Shown here piece by piece: positions 35,839-44,213 of a stretch of DNA of 64,000 nt. The number at the start of each line of letters is the position of its first letter. Position 1 is the first letter of the stretch. The DNA is from JAGQPD01 sp020426865 (GTDB lineage Bacteria; Planctomycetota; Planctomycetia; Pirellulales; Pirellulaceae): positions 1 through 64,000 of the forward strand of contig JAWKTN010000016.1 of assembly GCA_041399065.1 (NCBI GenBank). The letters are read 5' to 3'. The notes below the pieces were generated by a model. That model worked only from the letters and a program-made list of their open reading frames with translations. It was not told the DNA's origin and did not search any database. The position numbers and the translations under genes are program-made.

Positions 35839-37287
35839 ATGACATCACGTTTGTGTCACACGTTTGGTGTACCGCATTTCTCCGCCGCTCGCAGCCGCCG
35901 CGATTTTCTCCAGAATTGTGGCGGCGGTTTTGGCGCCCTGGCGTTGAATTATCTGTTGTCACAGGACGTGCTTGGCGCGGCCAGACCGGCAACGATCTCC
36001 ACTCAAAAGCCACATTTTGCGCCCACCGCCAAAAGCGTGATCTGGTTGTTCATGGAAGGAGGACCGAGCCACCTCGATACCCTTGATCCCAAGCCGCTGC
36101 TGAACAAACTCGCTGGCAAGCCACTGCCGGCGACATTCAGCGAACCGATTACCGCGATGGGAGAAAAGGGATCGCCGCTCTTGGCCGCCCCTCGCACGTG
36201 GCGCCAGCATGGACAATCGGGACTGTGGGCATCGGAATGGATACCACATATCGCACAGTGCCTCGATGATATCGCGGTTATCCGTTCATGTTGGACCAAT
36301 GGCATTAATCATTCGGGCGGCGTCTGTCAGATGAATACGTGCCTGGATGTCGCAGGCCGACCGTCGCTTGGTGCCTGGGTCAACTATGGACTCGGCTCGG
36401 CCAATGACAACCTGCCATCCTTCGTCGTCATGTGCGACAACAAGGGGAACCCCGTCAACGGACCACGGAACTGGAGTGCCGGTTTCATGCCCGCTTCGCA
36501 CCAGGGCGTGCGCATCAGCGGCACCGACACCCAACCGATCGCAAACCTGCATCCCCCTGTATCGATCGACGATCAACGGCAGGAGAACAAACTTGCGCTG
36601 CTGAACCGGTTCAACCGACGGCACTACGAACAACACCGGCAACAGAGTGAGTTGGCGGCTCGCATCGAGAGTTTCGAGCTGGCGTTTCGGATGCAGGCCG
36701 AAGCACCTGAAGCAGTGGATTTGGCGAATGAATCGGCGGAAACGCAAGAGCTTTACGGCCTGAATGACGAAACCACGGCGAGTTTTGGGCGAAACTGTTT
36801 GTTGGCGAGACGGCTAGTTGAACGCGGTGTCCGCTTCATTCAACTTTATAGTGGCACGGGCAGCAAATGGGATTCACATTCTGCGATCGAAAAGAACCAC
36901 CCCGCCCTCTGCCGGTCCATGGACCGCCCCGTCGCGGCGCTGCTCGCCGACTTGAAGCAGCGAGGAATGTTACACGAAACATTGGTGGTGTGGGGCGGTG
37001 AATTCGGCAGGACGCCGATGAGCGAAAAAGGGGACGGCCGCGACCACAACCCGACTGGATTTACCATTTGGATGGCCGGCGGAGGGGTCCGAGGTGGTCA
37101 GGTCATCGGCGCTACCGACGAGCTAGGACTGTATGCCATTGAAGACAAGATGCACGTACGTGACATTCATGCGTCCATCTTGGGGCTGCTGGGCCTCGAC
37201 AATATGGCACTTACCTTCAATCACAAAGGACGTCCCGAGCGCCCCACGATCAACGAAGGCACGTTCAACCGCCAACTCGTGTCCTGA
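35839..37287 (+). CDS. DUF1501 protein with twin-arginine leader
   Basis: SRRDFLQNCGGGFGALALNYLL is a Tat-type leader. The DUF1501 body has VIWLFMEGGPSHLDTLDPKP, GINHSGGVCQMNT, LPSFVVMCDN, LVVWGGEFGRTPMSEKGDGRDHNPTGF and a C-terminal HVRDIHASILGLLGLD. It is the partner of the PSCyt1 gene upstream. Paralogue of the gene at 27752. The IS3-family remnant begins 27 bp after its stop, so the 3' flank is interrupted. Confidence 0.95.
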   Translation: MTSRLCHTFGVPHFSAARSRRDFLQNCGGGFGALALNYLLSQDVLGAARPATISTQKPHFAPTAKSVIWLFMEGGPSHLDTLDPKPLLNKLAGKPLPATFSEPITAMGEKGSPLLAAPRTWRQHGQSGLWASEWIPHIAQCLDDIAVIRSCWTNGINHSGGVCQMNTCLDVAGRPSLGAWVNYGLGSANDNLPSFVVMCDNKGNPVNGPRNWSAGFMPASHQGVRISGTDTQPIANLHPPVSIDDQRQENKLALLNRFNRRHYEQHRQQSELAARIESFELAFRMQAEAPEAVDLANESAETQELYGLNDETTASFGRNCLLARRLVERGVRFIQLYSGTGSKWDSHSAIEKNHPALCRSMDRPVAALLADLKQRGMLHETLVVWGGEFGRTPMSEKGDGRDHNPTGFTIWMAGGGVRGGQVIGATDELGLYAIEDKMHVRDIHASILGLLGLDNMALTFNHKGRPERPTINEGTFNRQLVS

Positions 37288-37314
37288 ATAGTGTCCGCGA
37301 TGTCAAGAGATCGC

Positions 37315-37618
37315 TATAGCTCATCGTTTCAGCATAGGTCGGATTCTCTTCCGTTGCTTGACGCGATCGTTGTCGAGCTGCGGCGCGCTTCATGCGAGCC
37401 GCTTCCAGTTTCGCGTCGCGTTCGCGGAAGATCTCTTCCTGGCGCCCTTCCAACATGTCCTTGGGTGTGACGTAACCCAACGCGCTGTGCAGGCGAATTT
37501 CGTTGTACTCCGTGACAAACTTCGCAACAATACGCTTCGCGTCGTCTGGAGTCAACGGTGTCTGTGGGCGAATACACTCCCCCTTCAGCGTTTTGTGGTA
37601 GCGTTCAATCTTTCCGTT
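37315..37618 (-). pseudogene. IS3 transposase orfB, C-terminal fragment
   Basis: Encodes NGKIERYHKTLKGECIRPQT and RLHSALGYVTPKDMLEGRQEE, the end of an IS3-family (DDE, rve domain) transposase. The similarity to the 61-kb copy ends at 37315 in the middle of the frame, which then reads on into flanking DNA. Only a handful of substitutions separate the two copies, so the insertion is fairly recent. Confidence 0.85.
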
Positions 37619-37923
37619 CAGCTGAGTCGTCAATCGCTCCTGATCTGTCCGCTGGTGCGCGAACTTTTGAAGTCACACATCCCCATCATCCGCTCCGAGG
37701 CCGTCGATTTGAGCTGGTGACATACAGGTTGAATTGGGGGGAGGACCGGGTCTACTTTCACGACGAATCGGGCAAGCTTGTCTCGTTACCCGCCACTTGG
37801 ACAAGTTACGGGGCCGCAGATCCGTTTGTCGCAATCGCGTCAGGTAGATGTCTCTTTCGATTTGTAGACCTATTGGAGTTGGCCGTTCTCGCGGAGGAAC
37901 TCAAGCGTCGAGGTAACGCATGA
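37619..37923 (+). CDS. DUF5372-like protein, start codon missing in the integrated element
   Basis: The frame runs from the left end of the element to TGA at 37921. Homology begins with FEVTHPHHPLRGRRFELVTYR and continues NWGEDRVYFHDESGKLVSLPATWTS...DPFVAIASGRCLFR, the DUF5372 pattern, a small family found beside serine recombinases. No ATG, GTG or TTG precedes the domain inside the element; the only in-element candidate is CTG at 37645. The natural start appears to be supplied by ATG 40937 at the opposite end after circularisation. The role in recombination is unknown. Its stop overlaps an ATG at 37920. Confidence 0.75.
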
Positions 37924-38132
37924 CTGGCAAAAAGCAAGATCGAGTGTTCCCGAGATTATGCCGCACATGTCCACTTATTTATGCCGTTCCTATACTTTGT
38001 CCATGGGGTGTCCACGTAGAAGTTGGGCGGAAAGTCTATATTCAGATTGATCTTGGACCGATTTTCGGAAGTTGGTATGTTTCTTACGGCATAATTACGT
38101 GGGCGCATGGGAATCACCAGCAGGAGGCTGTT

Positions 38133-38594
38133 ATGGGCAATTCGAGCGATCCTAAGGAATCGATCCTTCGTGAGCACGGACTCTGGAATCCCAACGCTTC
38201 CGAAGTAACTGATCCGCTGTTTCAGCAAAGTGAGTTTTTCGACCCTCGCGATTTGCTCTTGGTGAAATACGAGATGTTACGCCGGGTACGTGTCGAGGGA
38301 ACGGCCGTCGAATCGACCGCACGCGCGTTTGGATTCTCACGATCGGGGTTCTACAAGGTACTCACTGCTTGGCAAGAGCGGGGATTGGCCGGATTATTGC
38401 CTTTGACACCCGGACCTCGCGGTCCCCACAAGTTGACCGACGAAGTTCTCCAGCAGATCGACCGTTTCCGTGAAACGGATTCTCGGTTGTCGATCTCGGC
38501 GATCGTCAAGCGTCTGCGTAAGGAGCTTCGATTACGGGTCCATGCACGTAGCGTTGAACGTGCGTTAGAACGTCGTAAAAAAAGGGGCAGGTAG
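38133..38594 (+). CDS. Helix-turn-helix protein of the recombinase module
   Basis: A 153-residue protein with a transposase-like helix-turn-helix (residues ~50-80: VESTARAFGFSRSGFYKVLTAW) and a second helical part (RLSISAIVKRLRKELRLRVHARSVERAL) resembling the IS630/HTH-29 type. AGGAGG lies 6 nt before ATG at 38133. The frame is open upstream to ATG 37920, which would add 71 poorly conserved-looking residues. Stop overlaps the next start (38594). Probably regulates or assists the recombinase. Confidence 0.8.
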   Translation: MGNSSDPKESILREHGLWNPNASEVTDPLFQQSEFFDPRDLLLVKYEMLRRVRVEGTAVESTARAFGFSRSGFYKVLTAWQERGLAGLLPLTPGPRGPHKLTDEVLQQIDRFRETDSRLSISAIVKRLRKELRLRVHARSVERALERRKKRGR

Positions 38595-38884
38595 TGTGCG
38601 ATGTTGTTGTCACTTCTGATGACATCACTTGGGAAGCACGTTACGAGCACTTGCGAAACGCCTGGTTAACTCAATGCCGTGGCTGGGGCCTGTCGTTGTT
38701 TGTAAATCGCGGCATGATCGCATGGTTGCGCGCGAGTGCCACGCCAACGCAAGATGTCTCGCCATCTACGGTGTCGCCATCGCCGTCCACGGGCCCCATC
38801 GCGATCCCTAGCGATTGTGGCAGTGAGTTGACCGTTGTACTTGTTGACATTCTCTTTCACCATCCCATGGAGACCGCGTCATGA
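38594..38884 (+). CDS. Small conserved protein of the recombinase module
   Basis: A 96-residue protein starting with GTG that shares one base with the preceding stop, and ending ATGA with the recombinase start at 38881. The segment EARYEHLRNAWLTQCRGWGLSLFVNRGMIAWLR resembles the small protein commonly found before this kind of recombinase. The C-terminal half is Ser/Thr/Pro-rich. No function is known; the tight overlaps argue that it is translated with its neighbours. Confidence 0.75.
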   Translation: MCDVVVTSDDITWEARYEHLRNAWLTQCRGWGLSLFVNRGMIAWLRASATPTQDVSPSTVSPSPSTGPIAIPSDCGSELTVVLVDILFHHPMETAS

Positions 38885-40920
38885 ACCATGACCATCCTTC
38901 GAAAGTAACTGCGGATCATCTGAAGCGCGATGCGTACCTCTACGTACGTCAATCGACTTTACGTCAAGTCTTTGAAAACACCGAGAGCACAAAACGTCAG
39001 TACGGACTTCGCGAGAAGGCGGTGGCTCTTGGTTGGCCGGTGGAGCATATTATTGTCATTGATACCGATCTAGGGCAGTCGGGATCAAGTGCCACGGACC
39101 GCGAAGGATTTCAGCGTCTAGTAACAGAGGTTGGACTCGGACGAGCAGGAATTGTCCTGGGGTTGGAGGTATCGCGGTTGGCACGCAATTCGTCGGACTG
39201 GCATCGACTTTTGGAGATTTGTGCATTAACAAACACGTTAATTCTCGACGAGGATGGCCTCTATGATCCACGTCACTTCAACGATCGCCTACTACTGGGA
39301 CTCAAAGGAGCCATGAGTGAGGCGGAACTCCATGTGTTACGTGCACGATTGCGGGGAGGTATTGAGAACAAAGCTCGGCGAGGTGAGTTACGGTCCCCAT
39401 TGCCCATTGGTTTCATCTACGATGATCAGGGGCAAGTCATCAAGGAACCCGATCAACAGGTTCGCCAGACCATCGAGAAATTCTTTCAGGTCTTTGAACA
39501 AACGGGCTCCGCGACGCGAGTGGTAAAGATGTTCGCCCAAGAAGCATGGAAGTTTCCCCGGAAGCTCCGCCGAGGATTACAAAAAGGGGATGTGGTTTGG
39601 GGCAATCTCACTCACAGCCGTGCCCTGACGTTACTGCACAACCCGCGTTATGCTGGCGCCTTCTTTTTTGGCAGGACACGGGATTTTAAGAAGCTGCCAC
39701 GCGACGACTGGCATACGCTCATCCCCGACTATCACACCGGGTACATTTCGTGGGACCAATATCAACGAAACTTACAACGCCTCTCCGAGAACGCACAAGC
39801 CATCGGAGCAGACCGGCGCAAAAGTCCGGCCGGTGAAGGTCCATCGTTGTTGCAAGGTTTGGCCATATGTGGCACATGTGGTCGGAGGATGACCGTGCGA
39901 TACAACTGCCGTACCGATGGCACCCAACCACGATATGTACGTCAACGTGAAGGCATTGAACATGGACAGCCTGTCTGCCAGAGCATTCCGGGAGCTGACA
40001 TCGACCGAGCGATCGGTAATATGCTATTGGATACGGTCAAGCCGCTGACTCTGGAAATCACGTTGGCTGTTCAACAGGAACTCCAACAACGGCGTTCAGA
40101 GGCCGATGCGCTTCGCAGGCAACAAGTAGAACGCACGCGATATGAAGCCGAAGTCGCGAGACAGCGATTCATGAAGGTCGACCCAAGTCATCGGCTCGTC
40201 GCCGATACACTCGAGGCTGAATGGAACGAGAAGTTGCGAGAATTGAACGATGCTCAAGAACGCTATGAACAATTGCGTGACCAGGACACTCAAGACGTGG
40301 ATGATGCCACGCGATCGAGACTGATGGCGCTGGCTACAGATTTTCCAAAGCTTTGGAACGATCCGAAGACGACGTCACGAGACCGAAAACGGATCGTTCG
40401 TGTGTTACTGGAAGATGTCACACTCATCTACAACGATGTCATCACAGTGCATGCACGCTTCAAGGGAGGCGCCCAGCAATCCATGACCTTGGAGAGGCCT
40501 CGCTTTGCTTGGGAGCTACATCAGACGAGCGCAGACGTTCTGCAGGCGCTCGATCAATTACTGGAACGACATACGGATGGCGAGGTTGCTGTGGAGCTTA
40601 ATAAGCGAGGGTTAAAATCTGGGAAGGGGGGCACCTACTGTGGTCGGCTTGTCCGTCAGACTCGCATCGCGCACAACATCGCCGGTCGCTACGATCGGCT
40701 CCGCGCGGCCGGCTGGCTGACGCAAAATGAGATCGCGTTACAGCTGGGTATTCACGTTTCTACCGTGCGACAATGGCGTCTCCACGGGCTCTTGCGAGCG
40801 GAGCCCTACAACGACAAAAATGAATTCCTGTACGAACCGCCTCAAGAGCAACGTCCGGCGAAACAACAGGGAGAAAAACTCGAAAATCGTCGGCGTTTTC
40901 CTGTGGTTACTAATCCATGA
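38881..40920 (+). CDS. Large serine recombinase
   Basis: A 679-residue serine recombinase. Resolvase domain: YLYVRQSTLRQV with catalytic Ser near residue 23, then GLEVSRLARNSSDWHRLLEIC and LGLKGAMSEAELHVLRARLRGG. Recombinase domain with LLHNPRYAGAFFFGRTR, zinc ribbon CGTCGRRMTVRYN, a long coiled coil (~390-460), and a C-terminal helix-turn-helix (LTQNEIALQLGIHVSTVRQWR). It should cut and rejoin DNA at a 2-bp core, matching the TT seen at the element ends. Stop lies 30 bp from the right end. Confidence 0.95.
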   Translation: MNHDHPSKVTADHLKRDAYLYVRQSTLRQVFENTESTKRQYGLREKAVALGWPVEHIIVIDTDLGQSGSSATDREGFQRLVTEVGLGRAGIVLGLEVSRLARNSSDWHRLLEICALTNTLILDEDGLYDPRHFNDRLLLGLKGAMSEAELHVLRARLRGGIENKARRGELRSPLPIGFIYDDQGQVIKEPDQQVRQTIEKFFQVFEQTGSATRVVKMFAQEAWKFPRKLRRGLQKGDVVWGNLTHSRALTLLHNPRYAGAFFFGRTRDFKKLPRDDWHTLIPDYHTGYISWDQYQRNLQRLSENAQAIGADRRKSPAGEGPSLLQGLAICGTCGRRMTVRYNCRTDGTQPRYVRQREGIEHGQPVCQSIPGADIDRAIGNMLLDTVKPLTLEITLAVQQELQQRRSEADALRRQQVERTRYEAEVARQRFMKVDPSHRLVADTLEAEWNEKLRELNDAQERYEQLRDQDTQDVDDATRSRLMALATDFPKLWNDPKTTSRDRKRIVRVLLEDVTLIYNDVITVHARFKGGAQQSMTLERPRFAWELHQTSADVLQALDQLLERHTDGEVAVELNKRGLKSGKGGTYCGRLVRQTRIAHNIAGRYDRLRAAGWLTQNEIALQLGIHVSTVRQWRLHGLLRAEPYNDKNEFLYEPPQEQRPAKQQGEKLENRRRFPVVTNP

Positions 40921-40924
40921 ACGT

Positions 40925-40952
40925 AGGAGGTGCATTATGCAACCAAATCCTT
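40925..40952 (+). promoter_or_regulatory. Outward ribosome-binding site and ATG at the right element end
   Basis: AGGAGG at 40925-40930 sits 6 nt before ATG 40937, which opens ATG-CAA-CCA-AAT-CC and reaches the end of the element. In the integrated state the frame runs into IS3 DNA and stops after ~20 codons. Joined across the TT core to the left end it continues TCA-GCT-GAG in the exact frame of the DUF5372 gene. Confidence 0.8.
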
Positions 40953-41575
40953 GCTTTGTGGGTAATAGGGGCTTGTGCGAACATGGGTCATGCCGCTGAT
41001 TCGAACAAACTCCTTGAAGTCCCTCGCGATGAACTGAGGGCCGTTGTCGGTAATGATCCGAGGGCGAGCTTCCGGGTACTTTTCCTTCGCCACCTCGAGA
41101 ATGATCTCGATATCGGCTTCTTCCATCTTCTCGCGAATATCCCAGTGAACGACCGACCGACTGTAGCCGTCCAGGACCGAGGCGATGAAGTAAAACGTAC
41201 CGCAGATGTTCAAATAGGCGATATCGACATGCCAGTGCGCATGGGGACGTACGGGTTGGTGAAAACCGGTTCCTTTCTTCGTCGCTTTCGGCGAACGTCC
41301 GAGCAAACCAGCGTCACTCAACACACGGTAGACACTGGCAGCGCTCACGGCCACAATATTGGCATCGAGCATCATGTAGGTCAAGCGACGATAGCCGTTA
41401 AGGGGATTGTCGAAGTGGAACTTGATGATCGCCTGTTTTTCCCAGTCTTCCAGCCAGTGGTCGCGGGGAATCCAGCCGTTGTGTTCAAACGCCTTGCCGT
41501 AATACCGCACCCATTTGGCGAAGGTTGACGACCAAATGCCAAGCCAAACCAAAATCATGGTTTGCGAGATCTCGG
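40951..41575 (-). pseudogene. IS3 transposase orfB, central fragment
   Basis: Encodes the IS3 HTH_21/rve region: WLEDWEKQAIIKFHFDNPLNGYRRLTYM, HWHVDIAYLNICGTFYFIASVLDG (first Asp) and PRIITDNGPQFIARDF (second Asp), up to SPYYPQS. It is cut at 40951 by the serine element and truncated at 41575 on the N-terminal side. Matches the intact copy at 61.5-62.15 kb almost base for base. Confidence 0.85.
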
Positions 41576-41643
41576 ATCAACGGGTACACTCCCCGGGAGT
41601 TGCAAGTTTTTCTTGAAGTAGATTGGCGATGGGCACAATAGCT

Positions 41644-41770
41644 GAATTGTAGAGGCTCTAGGATTCAGTCAGCCCGCCCAAATCAACTGAAAACGACCAA
41701 AAAACACATTAATTCCACAACTTCAAACTAACACGCCAGGAGAGCCAGGATTGTAGAGTCTCTAGGATTC
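41644..41770. repeat. Pair of 23-bp direct repeats with palindromic core
   Basis: GAATTGTAGAGGCTCTAGGATTC (41644-41666) and GGATTGTAGAGTCTCTAGGATTC (41748-41770) differ at three positions. Each contains TAGAG-N-CTCTA, a perfect palindrome. They lie 104 bp apart between the IS3 remnant and the DUF4411 remnant. Could be repressor operators or scars of a lost element; nothing decides this. Confidence 0.6.
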
Positions 41771-41851
41771 CGACCACCGCCCCGCGCCAAGCATGAAATC
41801 TTGCGAAAAAGAATTGGTTCGACAACTTATTTCTCGCGCCGACGACGGGCG

Positions 41852-41983
41852 TTAGTTGGCCGCGAACATGAAGCCACGCAGAATCGCATCCCAATACGCG
41901 GGGCAAAAATCAAATGCGTAATGCTCACGCTTTGAGCGAATAAACGTGTTCGCGTCGAGGAGGTAGCGAGTGCCTTGGCTCAT
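41852..41983 (-). pseudogene. DUF4411 (PIN-like) toxin-type gene, N-terminal fragment
   Basis: Starts ATG 41983, overlapping the ImmA gene stop (ATGA), and reads GTRYLLDANTFIRSKREHYAF then FCPAYWDAIL, the start of the DUF4411 family, which resembles PIN-domain nucleases. It stops at TAA 41852 after 43 residues; family members are ~150-170. The remaining acidic residues are lost. ImmA-DUF4411 pairs act as toxin-antitoxin-like modules; here the likely toxin is broken. Confidence 0.75.
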
Positions 41984-43128
41984 CCACGGTCCTTATGCCG
42001 CAGATGGCGGGCGTACTTGTCGAAAGTCTCGCCATACAGACGTGTCAGATCATAGGCGTCCGTGTACGAAATCCGCCCCTCTTCCGCCGCGGAAAGGACT
42101 GCCGCGCCGAAGCGACGTCCCAAACGAACATTCTGAGTCCGCCAGAAGTCTCCCCCCGAACGCCGGTCTTCCTGCTGCCTCCGCTCGCGTTGCATATACC
42201 GGTTGTAGAAGCTGAAAAAATCGTCTGACGAAATCAACTTGCGATCTTTCGCTCGTCGGGCGACAACAATCGGGCTCACCTTGAAACGTTTGGCCAACGA
42301 TGTAAACGCAGCATCTCCGCCTGATGTCTGCTCCCAGGCGGCCTTTAGTTTGTCGGCTGGGACAAGGAACTCCGCCGCCACCGCATTGCAGTATTTTTCG
42401 ACCTTGTGATTCGAGGGAGTGGTCGCCGTTAGTTCAAAGAGTGCGCTTTGTCCGACCCATACATGGGCTAACTCATGCGCGATGGTAAACATTTGGGCGA
42501 CTTTGTAATCGGCGCCATTGACGAAGATCAGCGGCGCGACGCCATCAATGAGCACAAAACCCTGGAACTCCTCCGGATCGAGTTTCCGACGCGTGCTGTT
42601 CCCGACCACACCGTTGACAAAAATGAGAATGCCCGCATTCTCAATGCGTTCGCGAAGAAGCCGCAGCGCTTCCTCCCAGTTCGCCGAATGCTCCGCCCAG
42701 TCGTTCGTCAGGCCGAGCGTTGCGCGCATCCGTTCTGTCAGTGGAATGACCTTGTCGCCAATCTGCGCCGAGCCGACAAACGGCAATTCCTCATGTCCCT
42801 CGTCGAGCAGGTACTCCCGCATCCAATCTTGACGCCGCTGCATCTCGAAAATCGTCTCGATGAGATTTGGCGTCGGCTGGCGCACGCCGACATCGGTCCG
42901 AGTTCGGTAGTCCGGCACGGGCAGCGCTTCGTCCGGAGGTTGCTCCGAGAACAAATATCCAAAGGGCACCATAGCTCGCCGGGCAAACGATTCGAGCTGG
43001 TTGTAGGTCGGTTTCTTCTCGCCCGCGAGCCAAGCGGCCACCGTCGGCTGATACTCATCCAGCGGCAGGCCAGAACGGTCGACCACCCAGCGAAGAAGTT
43101 TCGGATTGATGTCGACGTAAGTGGGCAC
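41980..43128 (-). CDS. XRE/ImmA (IrrE-like) metallopeptidase
   Basis: N-terminal helix-turn-helix-like region (PTVAAWLAGEKKPTYNQLESFARRA) and a central-to-C-terminal ImmA/IrrE zinc peptidase domain with HELAH in FTIAHELAHVWVG and the following NAVAAEFLVP acidic ligand. Length 382 residues. GTG at 43128 is the start. Proteins like this act as antitoxin or regulator with a downstream DUF4411 gene, whose start overlaps this stop. The HExxH indicates proteolysis, possibly of a repressor (family knowledge). Confidence 0.9.
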   Translation of the reverse strand: MPTYVDINPKLLRWVVDRSGLPLDEYQPTVAAWLAGEKKPTYNQLESFARRAMVPFGYLFSEQPPDEALPVPDYRTRTDVGVRQPTPNLIETIFEMQRRQDWMREYLLDEGHEELPFVGSAQIGDKVIPLTERMRATLGLTNDWAEHSANWEEALRLLRERIENAGILIFVNGVVGNSTRRKLDPEEFQGFVLIDGVAPLIFVNGADYKVAQMFTIAHELAHVWVGQSALFELTATTPSNHKVEKYCNAVAAEFLVPADKLKAAWEQTSGGDAAFTSLAKRFKVSPIVVARRAKDRKLISSDDFFSFYNRYMQRERRQQEDRRSGGDFWRTQNVRLGRRFGAAVLSAAEEGRISYTDAYDLTRLYGETFDKYARHLRHKDRG

Positions 43129-43445
43129 AGGTGGAACCCGCAGGCGGACGAGGAGACTCGATCACACATTCCTATTCTAGCATCGGTGGCTCAACGTTCC
43201 GACCCTGAGTGGCGATCCCCCTCGCTGAGGAAATCGCCGCTCGATCGGGCTTTTTCTTAGCAAATCGATCCGTGATAGCCTGGGCTGTTCGCCGCCGGGC
43301 TTGCTCCTTCCACCTCCATCACGGGTAGACGCCTCGGTTCCTACCGGCTCCCGGTCAGGTCGCTTACGACCTCGCCGCAAGTCCCGGTTCTTGTGACATA
43401 AAGTGCCCCTACCCCCCAATGGCTATTTCTATTACGGTTTACGTT

Positions 43446-43928
43446 CCATTGTGTAGAAACACCCAGTATGGGCGAACGATCGGTCGCGACTTCGTCAATG
43501 GTCGCGACATAAACGCAAGCCTTGTTCGCGAAGGCCTCGCCTGGCACTACAAAGAGTATTCGGACGAGGAGCTGCTTGCGTCGCTTGAGACCGAGGCACG
43601 TACAAAGCACGTTGGGCTTTGGTCTGAGCGGAACCCCTTTCCTCCATGGGAGTGGCGTCGATGGGGATCTTCAAAGCAAAGGGACTGGTTTGAGCAAAAT
43701 AACACAAGCGGTGAGCAGCAAGCGCGTGGACCACCGGAGTCTGCTCCCAGTGCCACAGCCCCACTTCCGGCAGCTGAAGGCCCCACCCAATCAAAGGCCA
43801 AGTCCTATTGGCTCAATACCAAAAGTATCGTTCGCCATCGGTCATCCTGCCGATGGTTTAACAACACAGCCAAGGGGCGGTTCTGTGGTCCAAACGACGG
43901 GCACGCTTGCGGCCAGTGTGGCGGGTAA
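43446..43928 (+). pseudogene. Thermonuclease (SNase)-like protein, 5'-truncated
   Basis: The frame gives YGRTIGRDFVNGRDINASLVREGLAWHYKEYS and ARTKHVGLWSERNPFPPWEWR, the C-terminal half of an SNase domain, then a spacer and YWLNTKSIVRHRSSCRWF with a Cys-rich end. The N-terminal OB-fold strands with catalytic Arg and Asp residues are missing; upstream sequence is unrelated and no ribosome site is present. A remnant. Confidence 0.8.
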
Positions 43929-44213
43929 ACCGAACGACGGTGCGGACATCGTCAGGCAGGTACCTCAGCATATCCACCCAGCTGTTGGGCGTGCTTACTT
44001 CTCACTGACAGATTCAACAAAGTGCGGCGGGGGCGTAGTTGCCCCTTCTACGCCATGTGCCGACCATCTTGGGCCTTCGCCACGTTCACGTTCGACGAAC
44101 GGCCACAATCAAGAGCGACACACATCCCGCCGCAAAAAAGCCTCTTTTCTACAACCTAAGCATCAGGTGACACACAACAGTCAACCAGCGAGTAATCATA
44201 GGCCCAAAATGTA

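Larger units (their letters stand above)
37619..40950 (+). mobile_element. Compact serine-recombinase element (3,332 bp)
   Basis: Boundaries come from comparing the disrupted IS3 copy with the intact one: left join CCG-TT-CAGCTG, right join ATCC-TT-GCTTTG, target CCG-TT-GCTTTG. TT is the shared dinucleotide, as expected for serine-recombinase crossover at a 2-bp core. No terminal inverted repeats and no cargo beyond four genes: DUF5372-like, HTH protein, small conserved protein and a large serine recombinase, all same strand and mostly overlapping. The right end carries an outward ribosome site and ATG. See the finding on circle-dependent gene reconstitution. Confidence 0.9.
37315..41575 (-). 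mobile_element. Truncated IS3-family element split by a serine-recombinase insertion
   Basis: Segments 37315-37618 and 40951-41575 are together nearly identical to 61227-62155 (the second IS3 copy), and are read on the minus strand. This copy lacks orfA and the start of orfB: similarity stops at 41575. The 3,332-bp insert at 37619-40950 divides the DDE catalytic region just before the final catalytic Glu segment. Order of events: IS3 insertion, 5' truncation or insertion as a fragment, then the serine element. Confidence 0.9.

Noticed and set aside
37920..38132. 71-residue N-terminal extension of the HTH protein
   Set aside because: It has no recognisable pattern, and AGGAGG sits 6 nt before the internal ATG 38133.
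40937..40999. Short peptide starting at ATG 40937 running into IS3 sequence
   Set aside because: As integrated it is an accident of insertion; the start makes sense only when joined to the other end of the element.
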